Of a DNA stretch of 64,000 bases, positions 22,404-32,653 are shown in pieces. The notes under the pieces were generated by a model that did not search any database, had not been told where the DNA came from, and saw nothing but the letters and a program-made list of their open reading frames with translations. The stretch spans positions 310,001 to 374,000 of the forward strand of contig ML978136.1 of the NCBI GenBank assembly GCA_010015805.1. The letters run 5' to 3'. The DNA comes from Rhizodiscina lignyota. Taxonomy: Eukaryota > Ascomycota > Dothideomycetes > Aulographales > Rhizodiscinaceae. A program made the position numbers and the translations under genes. The first letter of the stretch is position 1. Each line of letters begins with the position of its first letter.

Positions 22404-24482
22404 TTACACCTCCGCGGCCTTTGTCTCGATTGTAGCGCGCTCATTCTCCAGTATTACGGCCCTCGCCAGGTTTTTCTTCTCCAACGGGATGCTCCTGACA
22501 AACACTGCGCAAACAAGAGCAGTAACACCGAAGGCGACAGCAGCCAAGTAAACTATCGAGTATGCGTGCACATAAGCCTCCTTCACCGCTGTCACTGCGA
22601 TAACTTGGATTCCAGGCGTGATGCCCGGTACCTTGCTATATGCAATTGCTTTATTGGCCACCGCCGCTTTAATCAGAGCGCTTGCTCCCATTCTTCGCAG
22701 AAAGTCCGTCCCTTGTGCGGAACTCGTTAGCGCCTTCATCATTTCTGATGGCAGACGGTCCGAGAACGTAGAATAGAGAATGCTACTGTATATTGCAGTT
22801 GCGATCGCACCGCCGAGAAGGCGAAATGTTGATACTATACCGACAGCAATTCCACTACGAGTCACACTGAGCAAGATGCATGTAACCTTGGATTAGAGAC
22901 TCACATGTCATTCTGGTCTTTCAGACCCAAAGACAAAATCGAGAACGACAAATACATCGGCTGATTGACGAAGCATCCGAGGATAAAGACCGTTGCAACT
23001 GCCTGTGCTTTATCTAGCATCCCAATAGAGGCCATGGACCCGATGAGAGCAGTTTGGACCGTGATGCAGATGACGATCTGTGTGCGTTCGTGATTGAATC
23101 GCGAACACACTACTGCTACACTGGTTCCAGCCATTGATTGAACAAATTAGCCTTATAACTGGATTTACATGCGCAACGCGTCTTAACTAACCCCAAGTTG
23201 CCCAAGCAGTAATGCTCGCATAGCATCCTCGAATAATCAGATCGTCGGTCGGAGCGAACAAAAGTCCAGACTCTTGCGGCCACAGAACCTGCATACTATA
23301 ATAGAGCATCCCACACACGAAACAGACGATGATGATGACAACGAATCTAACCATCATTTGGTCAGCGCCAGCATTCTTTCCTTCGCGAGGAGATTGTTTG
23401 CTCACCCTCTGAAGTTTCGAAATAAGTACGGCGGCATCAAAGGCACTTTTGGCGAAGCAAAGACTTCCCAGAACGCAAAGCTAATCATCAGCGCGATGCC
23501 TGTGATCAAAGTCGCGAGTACCCTTGCATCGGTCCACTGGAAGCGGTGGCTATCGCTGAAGTTTATGCCGACCAGGAACAGAACGCAACCTGCTGTGAAA
23601 AGTAGAAGGCCGACGTAATCGATAGACTTGATCAAGTCCCATTTTCGGACATGGTCATGCTCGTGCTTACGGTTGAACGTAGGAGGTTTGTAAAAGAAGA
23701 AGAGGAAAATTCCGGCAGCTCCATGCCAGGCTGTCATAAACCAGTATCCTCCGTGCCAACCGAGATGCGGGTACCTGTCCACGAGCGCGTACGAGATGAG
23801 AGGGCTCATGAATGCTGGACCATCGCATATCGCAGCGAGACCTACGCTGAGTTTAGTGAGGCTGCGTTGGTAGCAGAAGAATCAAATGGCGAACAATGAC
23901 CTTACCAATGAAGAGAGTCCTGTGCTTGTTCGGCACCATCTCCATCAGGCATGCGTAAAACGTCTCCTGGATGCCACTTCCAATTCCAAAGAGTACGCTG
24001 GCGGCAATCATTTGCTGGATGCTCTTCCCTGTTGCGCCGACAATTGTACCCAGGAAGGCAAGAAGCGAGCCTGCAAGCATGAAATGCCGACGCCCGAATA
24101 TATCAGTGAGTCAGCCGGCAATGCTGACGACAACTGCAGCGCATAGGCTCCAGCTGACAGAGATCCAAGTATATGATGGATCTGGCCCTAGGTCCGCATT
24201 GATGAAAGAGAGCATAGAAGCAGGCACCAAAAGAGTCATCTCATATGCATTCGCTTGGCCTACGAGAGCCTTTTACGGGACGTGTCAGTGACCATGAATG
24301 ACAGCGCTGAGTGAAAGACAATTGAGCGTGATCATACTTACAATGAATGCGAACATCACCTGCCAGGTGATCTTTCCGTCGAGTGTATCATCGACATCAG
24401 GGTGTCCATTGTCAGACTGGGTATCCTGAACTCTCTCGACCTTCGTGACCTCCCCTGATGTTTGTTTCTCAGGTGAACCCAT
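22404..24482 (-). pseudogene. TRI12-like MFS efflux transporter with one in-frame stop, 585 codons
   Basis: Fungal 14-segment major facilitator of the trichothecene-efflux (TRI12) type. Six exons (24482-24342, 24269-23906, 23841-23406, 23346-23192, 23115-22905, 22854-22404) sum exactly to 586 codons. The hydrophilic N terminus is followed by TWISVSWSLCAAVV, then motif A as LTDIFGRRHFMLAG. Later segments include YPHLGWHGGYWFMTAWHGAA, ERTQIVICITVQTALIGSMA, and VGIVSTFRLLGGAIATAIYS, all family-typical. The codon just before LTDIFGRR is TGA (24113-24111), where the family has arginine (CGA). Everything else is in frame. So the gene is either freshly dead or depends on readthrough; an intron would delete motif A. 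It would have exported the cluster product. Confidence 0.85.
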
Positions 24483-25246
24483 TGATAGTGGTATGAAATA
24501 AATGATCAGTTGATGCACTCCGATTGTTTAGTGGAGACAATATCTCTCAGAACGGAAGGTATTTTAGCAAAGCATTTGGATTTACACCCTTTTATGACCC
24601 CCTATCCCACTCTTTGGGACTTCTACATCGCCTGTCGTACTCCGATAGTCACGTGAAATGGTCCATTTCAAAACGCGGGGTGTCAGGATGGGGTGCATTA
24701 GCGCGAGCCCATCTTCACGCTTACCTCTCGCCGCGGTACATTTCAACTTCATCGCCTAAAGAGATCCTCGGCGGTCGAGATCGAGCGCATGCTGGTGCCG
24801 ATGATTCCTGATTGGGCTTCTACTTCTTGACTACCTTCAAGTGGTGCCAAGTGACGGAGGTTGGACCTCCAGTTCGTTCCAGGGCTGACGCGGATCCGGG
24901 GGCTCCACTGCAACATTGACATTGTGCATTGGACGGAGTTTACGGCGCCATGGACCTTTCGGGGAGTCCGGTTGGTGAGTGTTCCTTTGAAGATGGAATG
25001 CATTTCACTATCTCAGATTTGTAGCAAGCATGTGAGAGCGTCGCTGTGGAAATATCAATCGCTGACCGAGTTTCTCATAGACTTGCCCGGCAGTACCGCC
25101 ACAGATCATGTTGGGGATTTGTTCTTATTCTCACCTGGTAAATGATATTTTGTTAAATTGTCACTACATTCCGATGGTGCATTTGCGTCCAAATTTGAGA
25201 TGCATCGAGTGGAGTACAAGCTGATGTCTCGGGCGCAGGCATCGAC
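24483..25246. other. Divergent region between MFS and third regulator
   Basis: A 764-base gap. I looked here for a Zn2Cys6 exon belonging to the downstream regulator and found no C-x2-C-x6-C pattern in any plus-strand frame. It contains the promoter of the MFS gene and possibly unrecognised 5' exons of the regulator. Confidence 0.45.
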
Positions 25247-27030
25247 ATGACAACCGCCTTGTCTGTATTCCAAGGGGTCAACGCGGAAGACATCGAGTTC
25301 ATCACAGCGCCATCGGGAAAACAGACTCGGCCGTTTATCGAACCGCTCACATTTGCACCCGAGCCGGAAGCTGTCGAATCTGCGAAGGATTTGCCTGAAA
25401 AGTCGCTCCGGGATGAGCTCGTCGCCATTTATTTCCGACACGTTCATCCACTCCTCCCAGTGATTGATGAGTATGAATTTGTGCGAATATATAAGTCCTG
25501 CTCGAACGAGGATGAGTTATCACAGCAGTTCGACATTATGCTGTTCCAAGCAATGATGTTCATGGCTTTCGCGTACATGGCGGAAGACCAACTCGCGCGC
25601 ACGCCGTACGAGTCCATTCCCCAAGCTCAGAAAGACATGATGGAGAAAGTGAAGATATTGTATTCTCTCAGGTCTACGACAGATCCTATCGTCTTGACCC
25701 AGGTCTGCCTCCTGCTCACATTCTGGAGCCCGTACGATTCAGACACCCAAGTAAACTGCTATTGGGTAGATCGTGCATTCCATCATGCGAGAACAGGCAG
25801 AATTTGGGATCCTGACAATGATAGCGGTACGATGCATTCCCGAAACAAAATAATCTGGTGGTGCTGTCTCAATCGAGACCGGCAGACTTCTTTCGCGCTC
25901 AGGCGCCTGCACCGAATGCGCGAAAACGACAGCGCCTGGACCCATGTCACAGAGCTTGATTTCGGGGCTGAAGCATTTATGCCGAGCTTCACTGATATTG
26001 AAGGCAAGAAAGCAATCATATCTGCGTTCATCTGGCTTTGCAAGCTAGGTGACCTTATTGCAGAGATTGGAATGTTCCAGCTGCATAGTCTGCTTGCGCG
26101 CGGGCAAGCCGGGGATACAACGGACTTGATGGCGGAAATGACTCGAATATCGGATTTTGAATACCAATTGCAGAGTTGGAGGAAGCAGTTCATGAACGAT
26201 AACCAACCGTACCTTGAAAAACCGATGCCGCAAATCAGTAAAGTCACGCTCCTGTTTCTTCAGGTAATCCATGCGTGAGTAGACCATCCCACATCTTTTT
26301 GCTACGTTGAGCTACTGTGCTTTGTTCTCTTTCAGCTCGTTGGCCATTTGCTCACTGCCTGCAGGTCTCTTGTCACTGCATTATATCGACCTTATTTGCA
26401 TATCAGTTCTCGAGATGGTCTATTTGAGTCCAGCATTCAGACGATGACCTTGAGAAAGATGAAAGAGACCTCTCCGAAACTCATAAAACGATTTGTGAAG
26501 ATGATATCTCATACGCCTATTCAAGATATTCCTCTCGCTGTGTGAGTTCCAGATCAAAACCACAAATCGATGGATTGAGGGCTAATTTCACAATCCGCCG
26601 TTCCAGAGTTGCATGGATCAATTTCCCTTTCGCTGTATGTCAGCTGGGACATCATTTCAACCATAAAGATCCCTACCTCCCTACAGCGATGCAAATGGAG
26701 GAGGTTATGTCCTTCTTCAGAGCCTTTAGTAGGAGATTTTCAGGAGCACTCACATCAACCACAATGATGCGAGCAGTTGGGCATCTGCTTGAGGGAAAGA
26801 AACCATCAGAAGAAGGCGAAAGGCTTGGGAAGAGACGAAGAACTAGTGTCGATACGGGAGTTTTCAAGCGTACAGCGGCAATTGGGGACCACAATGATAC
26901 TGGACTGGACACCGACGATGAGACTAGGCTTCTGGATGTGATAGCCGGATTTATCGACTTATCACTCGCTGCTGACGACAACATTCCTGCTGAAGCGTAT
27001 GGAACAGTTTCAGATCGCAGTTGGCACTAA
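25247..27030 (+). CDS. Fungal-specific transcription factor domain protein without visible zinc cluster, 542 aa
   Basis: Resembles the middle homology region of cutinase-regulator (CTF1)-like Zn2Cys6 factors. Exons 25247-26274, 26365-26541 and 26607-27030 give 543 codons in frame. Near residue 60 it has SLRDELVAIYFRHVHPLLPV followed by DEYEFVRIYKS, the standard start of this regulatory domain. The central part has YWVDRAFHHARTGRIWDPD and NKIIWWCCLNRDRQTSF, and the second exon begins with SLVTALYRPYLHIS. A basic stretch, GKRRRTS, lies near the C terminus. The ATG at 25247 has an in-frame stop 48 bases upstream, and no cysteine cluster was found in the 760 bases before it. It may have lost its DNA-binding domain or act as a partner protein. 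Confidence 0.75.
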
Positions 27031-27356
27031 ACCTAGGCAAATATCATAAATCGGATCTCGGCATGTAACTTGGTATCGCACCGGTTATCGACTTGCTGAA
27101 AACTGGCCGAAGAAGCACCTAGGTAAGATATAATAGTACCTTTACTCCGCATGAAGCAAAACTCACTTACAGATGCGCTAGCCTCGGATGGGTAGTCGAT
27201 CAACCAGCGAACAACTTGGAGCTGCCGACCATTATGCGAACGCCGATACCATCTATAAAAGTCAATCAACATTTTTGACCGAATATATTTATCACCTGAG
27301 ACTTTGTTCTCTCAGCATTTAACTTCCATTCTCATCATTTCCACATTTTGTTCAAC
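27031..27356. other. Intergenic promoter of the SCP2-hydrolase gene
   Basis: No gene seen. A pyrimidine-rich stretch precedes the ATG at 27357. Confidence 0.5.
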
Positions 27357-28670
27357 ATGAATGGCCAACAGAAATCCGGTCCCAGCGGCCTCTCTATCGA
27401 GCGCATAAAATGTGTTCTCTCAGACATCAACTCGAATGAGCTCTTAGCTGAACCAGCCAGCTTTGCCGATATCCGCCTGGCTCTCAAAGATGACGATCAT
27501 GAATACCGCATTGTCGTTGCGCACGGCGTTGTCGGCAGTATCGACAAGGACATGCCCATCATCTCACATCCAGTCGATGTTACCGTTGCAGCCTCAAGCT
27601 CTGCTTGGTCCAGCTATCTTAGTGAAACTCCACAGCCTGAATATGCAGATCTCATGGGAATGCCCACTGAGGGGTATGCTAAGATAACGGGTGACACGAC
27701 GAAGTTCTTTCAGCATATCACCCTCTTCACAAACCTGATGCGCGAGCTCGGACACAGAAAACCTTTGACTGTCGCGAACGGCGCGAAGAAACCCACAGCC
27801 TCGAAGGCTAATGGGCACATCGAATCTGTCGTCGGGCGATACGTCCATCTCTCGCTCGACGGCCATGACTATCGTATCTTCTATGAAGAAAGCGGACCAG
27901 CCGACGGAATCCCACTAGTACTCCTACACGCAGCTAACACGGACGCACGGATGTGGCGACACCAGCTCGGCGACCCTGAGCTTGCAGACAAGTACCGTCT
28001 CATTGCCTTCGACATGCCATGGCGTGGCCGTTCTGCACCTCCAGCAGAGTTGTTGCGTACAGAGTACCGCCTTAGCAACGATCTGTACCGGCGCATCATC
28101 CGTGGCTTCTGCGACACGTTGCAGCTCGACTTGCCAATCCTCGTGGGTTGCTCTATGGGCGGCTATATCTGCTTCTACTATGCATATCATGACACCGGGC
28201 GCTACCGAGGTTTCATTGCCGCGGCATGTCGGGACTTCGAGCAGCGTCGTTGGCTGCTGGAGAGCGTCTTCCGACATCCGAGTATCAGCTTCAGTCGCTT
28301 CCTGGCCGTCACGTCGGCGGGCTTTATGGCACCAATGGATCCTCCTGAACACGCAGATGAGACGGCGTGGCTCTATGAGACGGGAGCTCCACGAACTATT
28401 CGAGGGGACCTGGCATTTGCAGCACTGGATTGTGACGCGAGGCCTTTCATGGGCCAGATTGATACAACGAAGATACCCTTTTACGTATTGGGTGGTGAGT
28501 ACGATTGGTCCTGCACGAAGGAGCATACCGATGCAATCAAAAGTCGGATGCCGAGAGCTATTGTTGTAAGAATGGACGGAATCGGACATTTCCCACCGGA
28601 TGAGAATCCAGCTGTTTTCAAGAAGTATCTAGTGCCATGTCTGGAGGAGTTGATCGCAAATACAAGCTGA
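27357..28670 (+). CDS. SCP2-like domain fused to alpha/beta hydrolase, 437 aa
   Basis: Two-domain protein. Residues about 10-130 resemble an SCP2 sterol-carrier fold (SHPVDVTVAASSSAWSSYL, then EGYAKITGDTTKFFQHI). Residues about 155-437 form an alpha/beta hydrolase with the oxyanion strand PLVLLHAANTDARMWR, nucleophile elbow VGCSMGGY (Ser), acid in GGEYDWSC (Asp) and IGHFPPDENP (His). The catalytic set is complete. The gene is a single exon, while its cluster neighbours on this strand are spliced, and it appears richer in GC, which allows a bacterial origin. An upstream TTG could extend the frame by three codons but the ATG is the natural start. Likely hydrolyses an ester or lactone of a hydrophobic metabolite. 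Substrate unknown. Confidence 0.85.
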   Translation: MNGQQKSGPSGLSIERIKCVLSDINSNELLAEPASFADIRLALKDDDHEYRIVVAHGVVGSIDKDMPIISHPVDVTVAASSSAWSSYLSETPQPEYADLMGMPTEGYAKITGDTTKFFQHITLFTNLMRELGHRKPLTVANGAKKPTASKANGHIESVVGRYVHLSLDGHDYRIFYEESGPADGIPLVLLHAANTDARMWRHQLGDPELADKYRLIAFDMPWRGRSAPPAELLRTEYRLSNDLYRRIIRGFCDTLQLDLPILVGCSMGGYICFYYAYHDTGRYRGFIAAACRDFEQRRWLLESVFRHPSISFSRFLAVTSAGFMAPMDPPEHADETAWLYETGAPRTIRGDLAFAALDCDARPFMGQIDTTKIPFYVLGGEYDWSCTKEHTDAIKSRMPRAIVVRMDGIGHFPPDENPAVFKKYLVPCLEELIANTS

Positions 28671-29269
28671 GCCAATATGTAAAGTAACAAGGGGATTGAA
28701 GTGGCAATCATCTCTATCCCCAACCATTGTTGCATTGCATAAAGTATGCTCTATGTACGGAATGGAGGTTTGGACTCGGGTTTATCCAGCACATGCTGGA
28801 GAGAGATATCACCAAGCTCGAGGACACGCCAAAAAAAGGGGAGGGTATTTTGTGCAGGGTCCTCTAAATAAGACGAAATGTAATGGAGATGCAAAGATAT
28901 CAGTGAACTTCTCTGATAGTAATATTGGAATATCTGCATTCGACAAAAGGTGCAGGATGATGATTCCGTGTCTGAGGCAAGAGTTTAGGGATGAAGAACT
29001 GTGGCGCGCTAGTGCCGAAAGAGGCAAGCTACGTCGGAGCCACAAGAGCTAGGATATGTAGCCATCAAACGTCGTGTCCAAGAAAAAGTGGCCTCAAGCA
29101 CCACCTCCGTACTCCCACACTCCCACACCTCTCCTACTTTCTCCAGCGTGAGTCTTTGAACCCATTATCACCGCCAATCACGCGCGATAAAAGGCAAAAT
29201 CCAATTTCTTCTGAAGACTGCCAACACCCTACATTTCACGACGAGGCGCCTCGCGCACCACAACGCACA
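28671..29269. other. Intergenic region and SEC72 promoter
   Basis: No gene seen. It is the boundary between the second accessory cluster and the housekeeping block. Confidence 0.5.
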
Positions 29270-29899
29270 ATGGAGACTCCCGACACATTTACGCTGCTCC
29301 CACTGCGCCTCGACGCCGGCACGAAAGCGATTTCAAGCAGCCAGCCCAACCCGCCCTCATCACTAGCCGCCGAACTGCAATCCCTCAACACGCTGCACCG
29401 CTCGCTCCTCACGCTCGACACGCCGCACACCATCCCGCCGGCGCCCATCCCCGTGAACCCGAAGCGCAGCGCGCAGGTCAACAAGCTTCGAGAGTCCGGC
29501 AATGCCGACTTCCGCAAGGGCAAGTACGCCGAGGCGCTGAAGCTGTACACGCTGGGCATCGAAATGGCCGCGAGTCGGCCGCCGTGGGAGCCGTCCGGGC
29601 TGGTGAGGGAGGAGCTGGCGGGGCTGTATGCGAATCGCGCGCAGGCGCATATGGCGATGAGCCAGTGGCCTGAGGGGAGCATCGATGCGCAGTGCAGCGT
29701 GGAGTTGAAGAAGGTGGGGAATGCGAAGGCGTGGTGGAGGCGCGGGAGGTGTATGGTAGAGATGGGACGATTGGAGGAGGCGAGGGAGTGGGTGGAGGAG
29801 GGGCTGGAGTTTGAGGGTGGGGAGGCGGAGTTGAAGAGTTTGATGGGTGAGATTATGGAGTCGTTGGCGAGGAAGGAGAAGGCAAAGGGGAAGAAGTAG
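29270..29899 (+). CDS. SEC72: ER translocation protein SEC72 (TPR protein), 209 aa
   Basis: Cytosolic TPR subunit of the Sec62/Sec63 complex that guides post-translational import into the endoplasmic reticulum. One exon. The N-terminal third is proline- and serine-rich with LAAELQSLNTLHRSLLTL. Then come TPR helices: KLRESGNADFRKGKYAEALK, LYTLGIEMAASRPPWEPSGL, ELAGLYANRAQAHMAMSQW and NAKAWWRRGRCMVEMGRLEE. It ends in a lysine-rich tail (KEKAKGKK). Length and TPR layout fit fungal SEC72. Codon use is strongly GC-biased. It is the first gene of the housekeeping block. Confidence 0.88.
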   Translation: METPDTFTLLPLRLDAGTKAISSSQPNPPSSLAAELQSLNTLHRSLLTLDTPHTIPPAPIPVNPKRSAQVNKLRESGNADFRKGKYAEALKLYTLGIEMAASRPPWEPSGLVREELAGLYANRAQAHMAMSQWPEGSIDAQCSVELKKVGNAKAWWRRGRCMVEMGRLEEAREWVEEGLEFEGGEAELKSLMGEIMESLARKEKAKGKK

Positions 29900-30406
29900 G
29901 GGGTCGGCCGATGGCGAAAGGGGGAGATGAAAACAGTAGAATCATTGGACGAGTCGAGAGTCAATAGGGAACTTTGATGGACTTGAGCATTTTAGAGTTG
30001 GGATACCACCATTGCACGGCGTTTGGGGCGACACGGGCCAACAGCATCACGACGAAGTGTTCTGTACGATAGGATATTTTGTATTGATATGCTCAAGATC
30101 AGTCTTTGACAGACGACGGCCGCAAGAACTGCGCGAATTCCAAGTTGAACTCGTTTTTGGATTTTTTATATCATTTTGTCATGCTAATTCGTAAAGTGCT
30201 TCTGGAGCGAAAGGAGTGACCATATCTGAACCGAAATGTGTGAAGAACCGAAAGAGTCGCACGGTTTCATGAAGCCGCTGACTATGATATATAATGCAAA
30301 CAATATGTATGGTTGTGACATCAACAGCGTAGCCTTGGAAGGCGCCAGAGGCTAGAACTTGGCGCCACTTGAGGTCGAAGGGAGGCAGGAGACACGAGCG
30401 ATAAAA
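29900..30406. other. Intergenic region, SEC72 to small hypothetical gene
   Basis: 3' flanks of two convergent genes. No gene or repeat seen. Confidence 0.5.
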
Positions 30407-30759
30407 TCAGGCGCGCCTCTCCGAGTTCGTCATCGAGGTGCCAGAGGCTTCGCTACCTATGATATATCACTGTCAGCATCCAGCGTATCAAACCTGGACA
30501 GTGGCACTTCTGTATGTATAGAGACTGCATACCTGCCGGTCGAGTATCCTTAGTGCAATGGCCATTGCCAGATGCAGCCTTGGTAGGGCCAACAGGGTTG
30601 GAAGCGCTTGTACGGCGCTCACCGTTCGCATTGCCAGCGCCTTTCTTGGAAGAGATGGAGTTGTCCCAAACAGGATATGGCGTCTGACAAAACGATTAAC
30701 AGACGAAGCTAAACCGTGGCATCATGGTATTGCTTGCCATTGTAGATGATGGCACCCAT
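30407..30759 (-). CDS. Small hydrophilic protein of unknown function, 81 aa, split by three exons
   Basis: Not recognised as a named family. Exons 30759-30715, 30683-30533 and 30456-30407 join in frame to 82 codons. The product starts MGAIIYNGKQYHDAT, continues TPYPVWDNSISSKKGAGNAN and NPVGPTKAASGNGHC, and ends with MTNSERRA. It is rich in Ser, Gly, Asn and Lys, has no membrane segment or signal peptide, and looks disordered. The second intron (30457-30532) is normal. The first would be only 31 nt (GTTTAG..GTCAG with TTAAT as branch), which is unusually short, yet both sides read well and the unspliced frame stops at once. Possible stress- or conidiation-type small protein; that is a guess. 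Confidence 0.5.
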
Positions 30760-32653
30760 TCTCCAGAGTGAGCAGTGATGCCTTGAGTCGACTCCTCCGT
30801 CGGGGAACTCTGTCCTGTATCACCAGGCATTGCCAAGCTTGCGAACTTATGCTTTTATGGAATGATCAAGTAAGAGTAATGAGAATGTCGGAGTGCACCG
30901 AGAAGGAGAGAGAGGAAAGCAAGCAAAGAGCCATCTTTATAGACGTCTGATGAAACCCGAGCTCGCTATCGCGAAATCCAGCAGGGTGGAGTCTCGCATG
31001 TACTAAGTATCTCCCTGGTCATTGTGAAAATGTGCTCCTGTACGACTGAGAGAGGAGATGACTGAAGCTATGAGGATTGTTACACAGGAAAGATTGCAGA
31101 CGAGCGACTGCTGCGTCAAGGGGAGTCTCCGTGGTCCAAGTGATTTTCTACTTTTCTCCGCGCGTCTGGAAGTGGTGACTTGACATCGTGAGAACGTCAT
31201 GTGCAACGGTGAGTTGGGAAGGATACTTGCATATAGCTGCTGCATATTTGGAATAGTACTGATTCAAAAGCCGAAGAATATCGTAAATGTTGCGTTCGCG
31301 CTAGGGGGCCTGCTTCAATCCGGTTAATCTGAGATAATGCAAGTTGTCGCGAATCGAAGCAATTAAAGGATTCCCAGGCTGATGCCAAAAAAGGCAGTCG
31401 AGAGCTCGTTGGTGCCACCAAGGCAGATTCCAGCGCAAATGTCTTTGCTTTTCTTTACGCCAATGACCCTGACAAGCGCCATTGAGGATCTAGAAAGTCG
31501 GAGCTGATGAGCATCGCCACTCAGCTCCTTCAGCTAAACCTGCTTTAGATGCGCGTCAACGTCATTGTGGTGTACGGTCTGACGGAAGGCATGTGATGGA
31601 TGTAGACTTAGTTTCGCTGCCGATGATGTTTCATAATGGCGTGAATGGTCTGGGCGTGCGGTCCGTTCCGCCTGCCTAAAATTGCTGGATACATTTGTGG
31701 TGGACATCCATACAAAGGGTTTGTGGGGTGTTTACCCACCCACGTGGAATCGAGCTAGACGCTGTAGTAGCAAACTTTAACCGTACCACGGCCGACAGGT
31801 ACGACCTTGGAACATGAGCGGCCCGCTCTCCCGATTGAGATATGTACAACGCATGAGACAAGAGGACATATTTGGGAGGTAACGCACCTTCTGATGTCTT
31901 GCATGGAGGAACCTTTTAGTTACCGAATGCGTAAGTGTTCCTGCAGGTACGTCAAAAGGTTCCATGTATGTAGAACTTTAAAACGTGGACGCAAGGACTG
32001 GAGTTTAACGTGGAAATTCGATGACATGCGCAGTCTCTGTTATACGAGATCGTGGCCGGAGAGAGTCATTGTTTGCGGACGTGAGCCATTTTGAGCATAG
32101 AGCAAAGTTGATCGCGATGCAAGCCTGGGGAGCATGTGCTGCAATTACAGGGGGCCGAGGGAAGCGTTAAGACAGTGGATATTACACCTGCAAGTTCCCG
32201 TTCGCTAACCCCGACATTGCGATTTTATTATCTCTCCGGACGTAGTGTAAGACTCAGTGTTGTGATGTGATATCAATGTCATGAAGGCATGAAAAGCAAA
32301 TGCTTTTATTGAATTTGAGGAGAAAGGTAAAAAGAGAAGCTGAAATGTGAAGCAGTACCACCTGCTGAGAGAAGTTAATGATCCTGTATGCTAGAAGGTA
32401 TATAGTGACTGATGCGTAGCACATATCGTTCTGAATTTTGGATGCATGCCGCTGAAAAGAGACGCAGTCTCGGGAAAATCTTTAGACTGTAGCCAAGGGC
32501 TAGAGTGGAGCCGCCTACATTTGCTATGAAATGCAATGTACTCCTACAGGATCATCATATGTTGTACGAAAATAACGCCTCGGAGCTCCAAAATATACGA
32601 GAGGGATATAGCGCTAAAAATGCAAGGCATCGAAACCAGATAAGAACCGTCTA
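30760..32653. other. Large gene-poor interval
   Basis: About 1.9 kb without a supportable gene on either strand. Frames are short and lack domains. No tRNA, tandem repeat or transposon end was recognised. It may hold a long promoter or a non-coding RNA. Confidence 0.45.

Noticed and set aside
24080-24130. Intron that would remove the TGA of the TRI12-like exporter
   Set aside because: Possible GT..AG pairs here would also delete motif A, and the six exons already sum to whole codons with the stop retained.
20565-24482. Selenocysteine or programmed stop readthrough
   Set aside because: Fungi of this group lack selenoprotein machinery, and none of the TGA codons is followed by the CTA context known for efficient readthrough.
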